In this document: positions 45,155 to 52,851 of the stretch, one piece after another
Position numbering within the stretch: position 1 is the stretch's first letter
How the letters are laid out: the number at the start of each line of letters is the position of its first letter
Assembly (NCBI GenBank): GCA_944325195.1
Contig: CALUZB010000004.1
Span: forward strand, 672,124 to 736,123
Source: an uncultured Desulfovibrionaceae bacterium
Lineage (GTDB): Bacteria > Desulfobacterota > Desulfovibrionia > Desulfovibrionales > Desulfovibrionaceae
Reading direction: 5' to 3'
Length of the DNA: 64,000 bases
The notes under the pieces: model-generated
Told to the model about the DNA's origin: nothing
What the model saw: the letters and a program-made list of their open reading frames with translations, nothing else
Database searches by the model: none
Made by a program: the position numbers and the translations under genes

Positions 45155-47281
45155 ATGATACGTTATCCCGGACCTGGTTGCCTGGTGGAGTTCATGCAGG
45201 GAAACCGCGCCCAGCAGGCGATGATATTGGATGAACAATCAGGCCAGATGCGCTTATATACCATATCGCGCAGGGAAGTGCGACTTCCCGCTAATCGTTT
45301 GTTGCCATGGTTCGGGCCCCGCTTTGAGGCGTTTTCCAGCAAGCAGGAAATCCAAAGTATTCTGGAATTGTCCCATGCTAAACGGGAAGCGTTGATGCAG
45401 AAGATAGATCCTGTTTATTTATGGGAGCTTGCAAAGGATGAAATCACACAGGCTTCTGCCCGTTGGTTCGCCGAGTTGATTTGGCAAGAGCCCGATTTCG
45501 ATCAGGTTTCCGCCTGTGGGCAGGCCCTGTTGGATTGTAAAACGCATTTTAAATTTCATGGTTTTGATTTTGAACTTCTTGCAGAAGATAAGGTTAAAGC
45601 CAAGCTGCGCGAAAATCAGCTTGCGCAAGAACGGGCGGAAGTGCTTTGCGCAGGACGCGTATTGCTGCCTGTCCTTTGGGAGGCTTTCCGCAAAAATCAA
45701 ATTCCGCTTCCGCAAGAGGAACTGGCCAAACATCTGGCTGGTATTTCAGCCGAGCAGCAATCCCGTTTGGAAAGCTTGTTGCGCACGCGTTTAGGCGAGC
45801 CCGATGATCATGAAAGTTCTGTATTATGGCGTGAATTATCCAAACCCTTACCCGATAATCCCCATCTTCCCCTTAACTTGTTGGAGGCTTGGGGCAAAAT
45901 TCCGGCGCACTATAATTTTGGCCTGGACAGAATAGGCTACCGGACTGATCCGGACTGGTTTGCTCCTTATGTCGGGCAAATTGAAAATGTTCTCAACAGC
46001 GCCCAAGTCGCTGCCGAGCCTTTTTTGGATTTGCCTTTTATAAGTGTGGATACCAGGGAAACGGAAGATTTTGATGACGCTTTCCATCTGGAAAGAGATT
46101 GCTGCGGCAACTATCTGCTTTATATAGCTATTGCCTGTCCTGCTTTTAACTGGCCTTGGAGCAGTGAACTGGATAAAGCCGTGTTGCGACGGGCAAGCAG
46201 CATATATCTTCCGGAAAGCAATCTGCATATGCTTCCTGAACCGCTTGGGGTGCAGGGGTTGAGCCTTAACGCTCAGAAAATCCGCCGGGTGATGTTGGGT
46301 TGTTTTAAACTTTCGCCCGCTGGAGAGATTATAGATTTCAGTCTTGATTTAAGGCGGATAAAAGTTGATGCCAATCTCATTTATGAAGATTGCGAGGCTG
46401 TGTTGGACCAGGGCGTTGTTTTTGAGCCAGACGGCAGGGGGAAGCCCAATGCCGCGCCGGCTTATGCCGACATGCTGCAAGAGGCATACCGGCTGGCTCT
46501 TTGTTTGCAAAACAGACGGGTAGAGCGGGGTGCGGTAATCATAATCCGCCCTGAGCCTAAAATCAGCCTGCATAATTGCAATGAGTGCGGCAGTGGTGCT
46601 GTTCGGGTGGAGATTTCTTCCATGCCCCCGTCTGATAAAGCGCAAATGATGGTTGGCGAGTTCATGGTGTTGCTCAACGGGGCAGTGGCGCAGAAAAGTC
46701 TGGACTGGGGCTTACCTTTGATTTATCGCACCCAGCATGTCGCTTTGCCCAAAGACTACGCTGGCATTTGGACCCGTCCGGAAGAAATTGCGCGGGTGGT
46801 GAAATCTTTGCCGCCGGCCAGCCTGGACAGCGTTCCCAGGCCGCATACAGGGCTTGGCCTTACAGCCTATGCCACTATATCAAGTCCATTGCGCCGGTAT
46901 GTCGATCTGTTCAATCAAGGCCAGATATTGCAGTATCTGAGTTGTGGCAAGCCTTTATTTGATAAAGCGGAGCTGTCAGGGATGTTGCCGTTGATATCGG
47001 CCAGAAGCGACTCTGCCGCTCAGATTCAAAAGCAACGCCCCCGCTATTGGAAGCTGGTTTACTTTAAACAAAACGGTGATAAAAAGTGGTATGACGCAAC
47101 GATTGCGGATGAAAACGATTTGTTCGTAACTGTAAGCTTGTTTAACGAAGCCTTTCTGCTTAGGGGAAAAAGGCAGCTGTTCAGCGACAAAGCCATGCCC
47201 GGTCAGAGTTGTGCGGTGCGCATAGGTAAGGTTCATCCTTTAGATAATGAAATTCAGATAGTCGCGGTTGAAGAATATTAG
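45155..47281 (+). CDS. RNB-domain exoribonuclease (RNase II/R-like)
   Basis: A 708-residue protein; ATG 45155 has AAGGAGTG upstream. The catalytic RNB domain begins near residue 290 and has the Asp cluster in DTRETEDFDDAF, the family's TEDxDDA motif, and later ISSPLRRYVDLFNQ with the catalytic Arg. The N-terminal 290 residues are helical and divergent from the cold-shock domains of RNase R, and the C-terminus (about 640-708) is a short beta-rich part like S1. It probably degrades RNA 3' to 5'. It lies 75 bases upstream of plsY. Confidence 0.85.
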   Translation: MIRYPGPGCLVEFMQGNRAQQAMILDEQSGQMRLYTISRREVRLPANRLLPWFGPRFEAFSSKQEIQSILELSHAKREALMQKIDPVYLWELAKDEITQASARWFAELIWQEPDFDQVSACGQALLDCKTHFKFHGFDFELLAEDKVKAKLRENQLAQERAEVLCAGRVLLPVLWEAFRKNQIPLPQEELAKHLAGISAEQQSRLESLLRTRLGEPDDHESSVLWRELSKPLPDNPHLPLNLLEAWGKIPAHYNFGLDRIGYRTDPDWFAPYVGQIENVLNSAQVAAEPFLDLPFISVDTRETEDFDDAFHLERDCCGNYLLYIAIACPAFNWPWSSELDKAVLRRASSIYLPESNLHMLPEPLGVQGLSLNAQKIRRVMLGCFKLSPAGEIIDFSLDLRRIKVDANLIYEDCEAVLDQGVVFEPDGRGKPNAAPAYADMLQEAYRLALCLQNRRVERGAVIIIRPEPKISLHNCNECGSGAVRVEISSMPPSDKAQMMVGEFMVLLNGAVAQKSLDWGLPLIYRTQHVALPKDYAGIWTRPEEIARVVKSLPPASLDSVPRPHTGLGLTAYATISSPLRRYVDLFNQGQILQYLSCGKPLFDKAELSGMLPLISARSDSAAQIQKQRPRYWKLVYFKQNGDKKWYDATIADENDLFVTVSLFNEAFLLRGKRQLFSDKAMPGQSCAVRIGKVHPLDNEIQIVAVEEY

Positions 47282-47356
47282 CAGTTGGCCGCGCGGTTAA
47301 TCTCGCTAAATCGGATTGCTCTTGCTTGGCTTTAGCTGGACCTGGAGAAATGCACG

Positions 47357-47971
47357 ATGTTAGAGTGGCTTTGGGTTCTTGTTTCATATCTCATGGGAAG
47401 TATTCCCTTTGGGCTGGTTGTTGCTCATATCTTTTGCAGAATCAATCCCCAAAAGGGTGGAAGCGGAAATATCGGGGCCACCAATGTAACCAGGTTGTGC
47501 GGTCTTCCGGCCGGCATTGCCACCTTGCTGTTTGATGCAGGTAAAGGGGCGGCTGCAGTATACTTAGGCAGTCGTCTGTTTATAATGGATCCGGAGTCGT
47601 CCAGAGGAACGTTATTTATTACATTGTACGCGCTGGCTGCCATTTTGGGGCACATGCACTCGGTATTTTTAAAATTCCGGGGCGGTAAAGCAGTAGCTAC
47701 AACTTTGGGAATTTTCCTTTATTTGGCGCCGGTTCAGGCCTTGATTGCAACCGGACTCTGTGTGCTCGTAATTGCCTGGAAGAAATATGTTTCTTTGGGC
47801 TCTCTTGTATTGGTGACTTCATTGCCGCTGGTAATTCTTGTCAGCGGTCGGCTGGAATTGGCAGTTCTGACGTTTGTCAGCGCATTATTGGTTATTTATG
47901 CGCACAGGTCAAATATTGGGCGGTTGCTCAGAGGCGAAGAGAAAAGTTGGCGGCGGACTGGAAAGGCTTAG
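47357..47971 (+). CDS. plsY: Acyl-phosphate:glycerol-3-phosphate acyltransferase
   Basis: A 204-residue membrane enzyme that makes lysophosphatidic acid at the inner membrane. It has MGSIPFGLVVAH, GSGNIGATNVTR and KFRGGKAVAT, the three motifs of PlsY, and about five membrane helices. The C-terminal tail is basic. ATG 47357 follows a GGAG about nine bases upstream. It is probably co-transcribed with the RNB gene. No terminator was seen after it. Confidence 0.95.
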   Translation: MLEWLWVLVSYLMGSIPFGLVVAHIFCRINPQKGGSGNIGATNVTRLCGLPAGIATLLFDAGKGAAAVYLGSRLFIMDPESSRGTLFITLYALAAILGHMHSVFLKFRGGKAVATTLGIFLYLAPVQALIATGLCVLVIAWKKYVSLGSLVLVTSLPLVILVSGRLELAVLTFVSALLVIYAHRSNIGRLLRGEEKSWRRTGKA

Positions 47972-48515
47972 AGTGGCTTGGGTAACTGATTTGAAGCGGG
48001 GTTGGGGAACAGGCTTTAACCGATGCTCCAGGGTTATGAATGCTCTGTAACAGGCAGAGTTAAATACAGATATGCTTGCTGTTGACGGCTTACAAAGACC
48101 CAACGCAACAGCTCATCTCGAGAGTCTGTAGTTGATGTGGGTGGATATTTGCCTTCTCTGAGGGGCTTTTCCGGCAGGCGCAATTTCCTTCCTGTTTTTC
48201 GGATATTGCCCCATAAAACATATCCAAATCTTATTAGAACAGAATAAGTTGACTGTAACTTAAATAAAGAGTGTACAGGGGGAGCAGGTTGCGGTCAAGA
48301 CAAGGAGATTTGAGGCACGGGCAGCCGGACGCGGTGCAGTGTCCTGCACAACAGGTGTACCTTTTTGCGCTCACCAGGGAATTTTACTTTGAATTTAAAA
48401 CTCCCTACTCAGGTTTTATGGACGCTTATATGCGAGGTTTTCCTCTGACCGGGAAAGTTGTTAAAAAAGCCCTTTGGCCTTGACCAAAGGGCTTTCGCAT
48501 AAGACTCGTGAATAA
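47972..48515. other. 544-base intergenic region, no supported gene
   Basis: Between plsY (+) and the 107-residue gene (-). A 70-residue open frame at 48271-48483 has a GTG start, no ribosome site and no recognisable content, so I do not call it. GTGTAC occurs at 48271-48276 and about 48352-48357. The strong terminator at 48463-48495 belongs to the minus-strand gene. Confidence 0.35.
48463..48495 (-). terminator. Strong terminator of the 107-residue gene
   Basis: A perfect 12-base inverted repeat: on the minus strand AAAGCCCTTTGG (48495-48484) pairs with 48477-48466 and runs into six T residues (48468-48463). It starts about 20 bases after the gene's stop. Confidence 0.9.
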
Positions 48516-48839
48516 TTAGATGTGGTTTCTGTCAGTGGGCTGACCTTCAACCACAGGACGATACTGGCCCATAATGCCGGTGAGATTATCAAGAGCTTTT
48601 TTAGCCTTGTCATCAGAGCTGCCGAAAGCACCTACGAATTCATCAAGAGCCTTGGGGAATTCTTTATCAAACAGGGCAGCGGCGTCAGCATATTTTTTAG
48701 CATCAGCATGGCCGGAAACCTGGGAAAGCAGGCCTTTGATGTTGCCGGCAGCGGTGTCTACCAGACCTTTGTCGCCAGTGATCATAGCAAGACGGAAAGA
48801 AGCCAGATTTTGGTCGATTTGATCAAGCAGGTTTAACAT
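48516..48839 (-). CDS. Small helical protein of unknown function, strong expression signals
   Basis: A 107-residue, acidic, almost entirely helical protein I do not recognise. It has no signal peptide, no membrane helix and no Cys. Repeating Leu/Ala helices (LLDQIDQNLASFRLAM, KALDEFVGAFG, KKALDNLTGIMGQY) suggest a helical bundle. Every expression element is strong: TTGACT and TAAAAT promoter boxes at 48955-48928, a leader hairpin at 48885-48901, AGGAGGAAAC before the ATG and a 12-base-stem terminator. It is probably abundant, but its role cannot be inferred from the neighbours, which are plsY and an AEC transporter. Confidence 0.8.
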   Translation of the reverse strand: MLNLLDQIDQNLASFRLAMITGDKGLVDTAAGNIKGLLSQVSGHADAKKYADAAALFDKEFPKALDEFVGAFGSSDDKAKKALDNLTGIMGQYRPVVEGQPTDRNHI

Positions 48840-48884
48840 TGTTTCCTCCTAAAAAAGTTTAATTAAGTTCCTCTTATCACCTAG

Positions 48885-48901
48885 GGCAAAGATGATTTGC
48901 C
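48885..48901 (-). other. Leader hairpin of the 107-residue gene
   Basis: GGCAAA (48885-48890) and TTTGCC (48896-48901) form a perfect six-base stem with a five-base loop inside the leader between the promoter and ribosome site; it may stabilise the mRNA. Confidence 0.5.
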
Positions 48902-48927
48902 TTTACCACCATCCAAAAGTTCTTCCT

Positions 48928-48955
48928 ATTTTAAAGAATGCTCTGAACTAGTCAA
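48928..48955 (-). promoter_or_regulatory. Strong sigma70-type promoter of the 107-residue gene
   Basis: On the minus strand TTGACT (48955-48950, five of six), a 16-base spacer and TAAAAT (48933-48928, five of six). The leader would be about 80 bases. Confidence 0.75.
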
Positions 48956-49196
48956 GGTATCACGGTAATTTTTTTTAATAACGGGGGCTGGGGCATAAAA
49001 TTCAACTATAGCTGGCAGAGCATTTGAAAGACCAATACCTTACAGATGATGAAATCGCCTCAATATCCAAGCTCCGGCCTGGCAGGCAGAGTTGTCAGTC
49101 AGATTGATGATCCAGGCGGATAGAGGGGCAAAATGGTATCCTTTATTTGTGCCATGTGCTATAGACGCGTCGCTAACAGTGGAAGTTCAGGTGCTT
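48956..49196. other. Intergenic region upstream of the AEC gene
   Basis: No gene, terminator or clear promoter seen. The open frame from 49092 only extends the AEC gene upstream and has no ribosome site. Confidence 0.3.
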
Positions 49197-50150
49197 ATGC
49201 TTGATATAATAGTTTTAATGATTCCGATCTTTCTTTTGATAAGCGTCGGCTTTATGGCTGACCGCTTTGAGCTTATGCCCGAGGGCGGTGCGTCGGCGCT
49301 CAATCTGTTCATGTTCAACTTGGGGCTTCCGGCTTTGATTTTCGAGGCAATTGCCGGCTGTAATCCGTCTGATCTTAAGCAATTCGATTTTCTGTTTGTG
49401 TTCAGTGTAGGGTTGCTGGCGAGCATGTTCTTAACTTTGGCGATTATGCGGCGTTGCGGTCGCAGTTTCAGCGAGAGTTGTGTACTGGCAATGATGGCTG
49501 CAAGCCCCAACGTGACCTTTGTAGGCCTGCCCATGCTGATGGCTTTTTTCCCGGGGAACCGCACGGTTGTACTGGCAAGCTCAATAAGCAATATTCTGCT
49601 TATTTTCATGGTGCTGCTGGCTATGCTGCTGCTCGATATGCACAAGGATGCTGCTACAGAGGGTGTAAAAAAGAAGAGCGGGCTGGCAGCGGCTGCCTTA
49701 TTATTTCTGGTGAAAAATCCGGTGTTGATTGCAACCGTGGCCGGTCTGCTTTTTTGCGGGTTGGGTTTGAGCGTGCCCGGCCCGCTGGGAGTCTTCTGCC
49801 ATATGCTTGGGTCCACTGTCGCCCCGTGTGCTTTGGTCGCTCTGGGGTTTATGGTCAGTCTGCAACTTAAGGAAAGGGGAAGCTACCCGAAAGTATCAAC
49901 CCAGTTGATTATTAATGGAGTGAAGTTCATTGTGCAGCCACTGCTGGTCTGGGGGTTGTTTAAATTGCTGGGAACAGACCCGTTCTGGACCGCGCTGGGA
50001 GTATTGTTGGCGGCAACCCCGTCTGCAACGCTCGCCTACATTTTAAGTGAAAAATATAATGTTGCCGGCGCAGAATCGTCATGGGCGATTATCAGCAGCA
50101 TCTTTTTGTCTCTGCTGGTGCTTCCTTTGCTCGCATTGGTTTTTCGGTAA
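49197..50150 (+). CDS. AEC-family (auxin efflux carrier-like) transporter
   Basis: A 317-residue protein with about ten membrane helices in two repeats, typical of AEC permeases (MLDIIVLMIPIFLLISVGF at the start, NLGLPALIFEAIA and ASPNVTFVGLPML as the crossing segments). These carry small carboxylates or other anions; the substrate here is unknown. ATG 49197 gives the family N-terminus. The ribosome site is weak. The hcp gene follows after 71 bases on the same strand. Confidence 0.88.
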   Translation: MLDIIVLMIPIFLLISVGFMADRFELMPEGGASALNLFMFNLGLPALIFEAIAGCNPSDLKQFDFLFVFSVGLLASMFLTLAIMRRCGRSFSESCVLAMMAASPNVTFVGLPMLMAFFPGNRTVVLASSISNILLIFMVLLAMLLLDMHKDAATEGVKKKSGLAAAALLFLVKNPVLIATVAGLLFCGLGLSVPGPLGVFCHMLGSTVAPCALVALGFMVSLQLKERGSYPKVSTQLIINGVKFIVQPLLVWGLFKLLGTDPFWTALGVLLAATPSATLAYILSEKYNVAGAESSWAIISSIFLSLLVLPLLALVFR

Positions 50151-50221
50151 TCAAGCTGAAATTGACTTGCAATCCTTAAAGCTTGTATGGTTTACTGTGG
50201 GTGGGTCACAAAGGAGTAAAT

Positions 50222-50704
50222 ATGGAACGTGCATTTCTTAAGATTGATAGTTTCCCGGGCACGTCTTGTGTGCCGGGGTTTGAGGGGCAAATTGAACTGA
50301 CTTCATTTCAATATGGCTGCAATCAGCCGACTGTTCCGGTGCAGAGTTATGAGCCGCCGCGTCCGGGCCGGACCATGCATTATATGGTCAAATTCAGCAA
50401 ACATCCGGACAGCTCAAGCGGATGCTTTTGCCAGGCTCTCTGGCTGGGGCAGACTCTTGAAAAAGCAGAGCTCACCGCCTGCTTGCTGGGTGAAGGCACG
50501 CCTGCTCCTTTTCTTAAAATTGTTCTGGAAGATGTGATTATTGCCGACTATAACCTGATTAACAGTGAAGGCGCGACAAAAGAGATAATCTCCATGAATT
50601 TCAGTAAGATAGCCCTGCATTTTGCAGGTGAGGCCGGGCATGAGACCAACGTGTGTCATGATTTGCGCAGTAATGAAGTACAGAGGATTGGCAGCGTCAA
50701 ATAA
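50222..50704 (+). CDS. hcp: Hcp-family type VI secretion tube protein
   Basis: A 160-residue protein; ATG 50222 has AAGGAGTAAAT upstream. FLKIDSFPGTSC, ELTSFQYGCNQP, HYMVKFSKHPDSSS and FLKIVLEDVIIADYN follow the Hcp beta-barrel pattern, the hexameric tube and effector carrier of type VI secretion. No other type VI gene (vgrG, tssB/C, clpV, tssJLM) lies in the window, so it is an orphan copy. It could be a spare tube protein for a system elsewhere or a carrier of a nearby effector. Followed by a tandem hairpin region. Confidence 0.85.
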   Translation: MERAFLKIDSFPGTSCVPGFEGQIELTSFQYGCNQPTVPVQSYEPPRPGRTMHYMVKFSKHPDSSSGCFCQALWLGQTLEKAELTACLLGEGTPAPFLKIVLEDVIIADYNLINSEGATKEIISMNFSKIALHFAGEAGHETNVCHDLRSNEVQRIGSVK

Positions 50705-50745
50705 GCAAGTGCTCAGCAATCTGGATACGACTTTTTTGTAGATAA

Positions 50746-50812
50746 CTGCCTGATATTAATAGGCAGACAGTCGCCTTAGAGCATTTACACTGAACGATGT
50801 AAATGCTCTAAG
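50746..50812. terminator. Two hairpins between convergent hcp and flgE
   Basis: CTGCCT (50746-50751) pairs with AGGCAG (50761-50766). CTTAGAGCATTTACA (50775-50789) pairs perfectly with 50798-50812 over an 8-base loop. No long T-run follows either, but they probably end transcription from both sides. Confidence 0.55.
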
Positions 50813-50821
50813 AGCTGTTTC
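50776..50821 (+). repeat. Dispersed two-box intergenic repeat, copy 2
   Basis: TTAGAGCATTT (50776-50786) and AGAGCTGTTTC (50811-50821), 35 bases apart, match the pair at 9093-9137, 34 bases apart. Here the first box is also the left arm of a 15-base hairpin. A possible degraded copy is at 2379-2392, and TTAGAGCATT alone occurs at 30282-30291. Confidence 0.5.
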
Positions 50822-50899
50822 CCCACATTTGTCGGCATACAAACAGGTGGTGGGGTGAATTTTTATTCAGCCGCTGTTTAGGGCAATAGTGAACTTACA

Positions 50900-52462
50900 T
50901 TAGGTTCGCTTCAGTTCCAGGGCCTTTTGCAGCATGGAATCAGAAGTGGTGATGACTTTACTGTTAAACTGGTAACCACGCTGGTTGACGATCATGTAAG
51001 TGAACTGGCGGGCAATATCCACGTTGGACATTTCCAGCGTTTTGGACACTATTGAGCCCAGATTTTCAGTGTCCGCCGTACCCTCAATCGCTGCCCCAGA
51101 TTCCAGGGTTGCGGAGTAAAGGTTGCCGCCTTCCGCTTTCAGGTCCTGCTCTCCCTGGAAGATGAAGAGAGGAATTTGGTACATCTCCCTTGACTGTCCA
51201 TTGTCGTAACGAATACTCATTATTCCGTTGGGGTCAATGCTCATGCCCTGCATCCAGCCTTCCATGTAGCCATCGCTGCTGCGTTCTATTGTACTGACCT
51301 CGCCGCTGTAAGCCACTGTGCGGTTTGAGTTGTTTGTGTTGGCGGGAGCAGTATTGCCGGCCCCGGTGTAGCCGGGAAGATTGTTCGGATCTGTACCGAT
51401 GTTCGCAGCCTGCACTGTACTGGCCGGGGATGCGAACCCCAAGCCGAAATCGAGCTTGAATGTTTGAGGCGTTGTGGTCACATTGCCCGAGGAGTCGACA
51501 TTCTTGAAAGCCGTGCTTATGGAAATGCCGTCGGCGTCAACCGGAACACTTTGCCATGTGCTCAGATCGTGAATATCAGAACCGCTTGTTGGTACAAAGG
51601 CACTCATGTTCTGCAATATACCGCTGGAAGTAAAGGTCATGGTACCTGACATCAACAGCCCGGCTCCAACCGTATCTGCAAACCCGGCCCGGCCGTCTTC
51701 GCCAGTCGGGACGCTGACTGTATATTGAATGATTTTGCGCCCGTCGCCGGTTTGTTCCACCAAATCATAGTTCATGGTCAGTTCATGCTTTTTGCCTTGA
51801 CTGTCATAGATGGCAACAGCATTGGAATAACCGCTTGCCCCCATTACCGGATCGTTTTGACCGTTATAAGTGAGCGCCAGAGAGAAATACGGGTTTTCGG
51901 CGTTGGTTGTTTTTGATTCCTTCATCCCGAGGTTGGAAATAATGCGGGCTTTGGTAGTAGCCGCACCGGCCATATACATATCAGTATCGGGATTCAGTTT
52001 GATCGCTTCCAGCGCACCGCCTGTGCTGCCATTGATGATGCGTCGGCCCATCAGGTGCAGGCCGGAAGGATTTACCAAGTCTCCTTCTTTAGTGAACGAA
52101 AAATTGCCCGCTCTGGTGTAAAAAACATTGTCCTCGTCAGTTACCTGGAAAAACCCTTTCCCGTTGATCGCAAGATCAGTTACACTACTTCCTTTTTCAA
52201 ACGCTCCGTTTTCATAGAAGCGGGAAATAATTGCCGATGTAGCCGAACCGTGCCCCAATTGTGAATAACTGGTAGGCAAAACATCACCCCGCCCTATTGC
52301 ATTTGAGGGCGTGCATACAGATGTGCTCATCAGGTCTTCAAACAGGTGCAGCCGCTCTTTGTAGGCCACGGTGTTCAGGTTGGCCAGGTTGTTGGAAACA
52401 GTGCCCATACCCTCGCCTAAGGCGATTAGTCCCGTAGCGCCGATGTATAGGGAGCTCATCAT
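50900..52462 (-). CDS. flgE: Flagellar hook protein FlgE
   Basis: A 520-residue hook/basal-body rod-family protein. The N-terminus carries the D0 helix (GMGTVSNNLANLNTVAYK) and the C-terminus the matching helix (LEMSNVDIARQFTYMIVNQRG, split), with a long beta-rich centre, as expected for a hook rather than a rod protein. It starts at tandem ATGs, with AGGAG nine bases before the first. Apart from it no flagellar gene is present, so flgE is outside the main flagellar cluster. It assembles outside the cell after export. Confidence 0.9.
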   Translation of the reverse strand: MMSSLYIGATGLIALGEGMGTVSNNLANLNTVAYKERLHLFEDLMSTSVCTPSNAIGRGDVLPTSYSQLGHGSATSAIISRFYENGAFEKGSSVTDLAINGKGFFQVTDEDNVFYTRAGNFSFTKEGDLVNPSGLHLMGRRIINGSTGGALEAIKLNPDTDMYMAGAATTKARIISNLGMKESKTTNAENPYFSLALTYNGQNDPVMGASGYSNAVAIYDSQGKKHELTMNYDLVEQTGDGRKIIQYTVSVPTGEDGRAGFADTVGAGLLMSGTMTFTSSGILQNMSAFVPTSGSDIHDLSTWQSVPVDADGISISTAFKNVDSSGNVTTTPQTFKLDFGLGFASPASTVQAANIGTDPNNLPGYTGAGNTAPANTNNSNRTVAYSGEVSTIERSSDGYMEGWMQGMSIDPNGIMSIRYDNGQSREMYQIPLFIFQGEQDLKAEGGNLYSATLESGAAIEGTADTENLGSIVSKTLEMSNVDIARQFTYMIVNQRGYQFNSKVITTSDSMLQKALELKRT

Positions 52463-52851
52463 AAGCGTGATCTCCTGATTATAAAGTTACTATGCCCAAA
52501 ATCCGGGGGGATTTTTTAACCCCGGAAGCAAAGGGAAAAATATTCCCCACTTGCATAATGAAAGCACAGAACGTGCCACCCGGCCGGGGAAGATAAAATG
52601 TCTTCAAATCAGGTCGGTTACGCAGGTGTTCGGGTTTGCTCTGTCCTTGCGTCGGGGAATGCGGCTGCTACTTTTGAAATATTGGGAATCATGATATAAC
52701 ATATTGAAATCATTGGATTTTAAAAAAAGTTCTTGCAATTTGCATAATGATTGGTGTAATCATATTTTTATTGCTTTGTTCATTATAAAATGGGAGAGCC
52801 TGTAGCCCATCGTTTGGCGTCGGGCTTTCGCCAAATGTGCATGGAGATGAT
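52463..52851. other. Divergent regulatory region between flgE and the PaaK-like gene
   Basis: No gene. AATCAT occurs at 52687-52692, 52708-52713 (21 bases on) and 52758-52763, the last facing ATGATT at 52747-52752 to make a 17-base palindrome. A structured leader follows at 52790-52835. TATAAA at 52784-52789 may be a -10 box without a good -35. I found no sigma54 site for flgE. Confidence 0.45.
52790..52835 (+). other. Leader with three overlapping helices upstream of the PaaK-like gene
   Basis: ATGGG (52790-52794) can pair with CCCAT (52806-52810), AGCCC (52804-52808) with GGGCT (52822-52826), and TTTGGCG (52813-52819) with CGCCAAA (52829-52835). The second and third interleave as a possible H-type pseudoknot with short loops. 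The ribosome site follows within about 10 bases. Confidence 0.4.

Noticed and set aside
48271..48483. 70-residue plus-strand open frame after plsY
   Set aside because: GTG start, no ribosome site, no recognisable motif, and its 3' end runs into the terminator arms of the minus-strand gene.
50222..50704. A hidden type VI secretion cluster around hcp
   Set aside because: Neighbouring genes are an AEC transporter and flgE; no other type VI component can be read.
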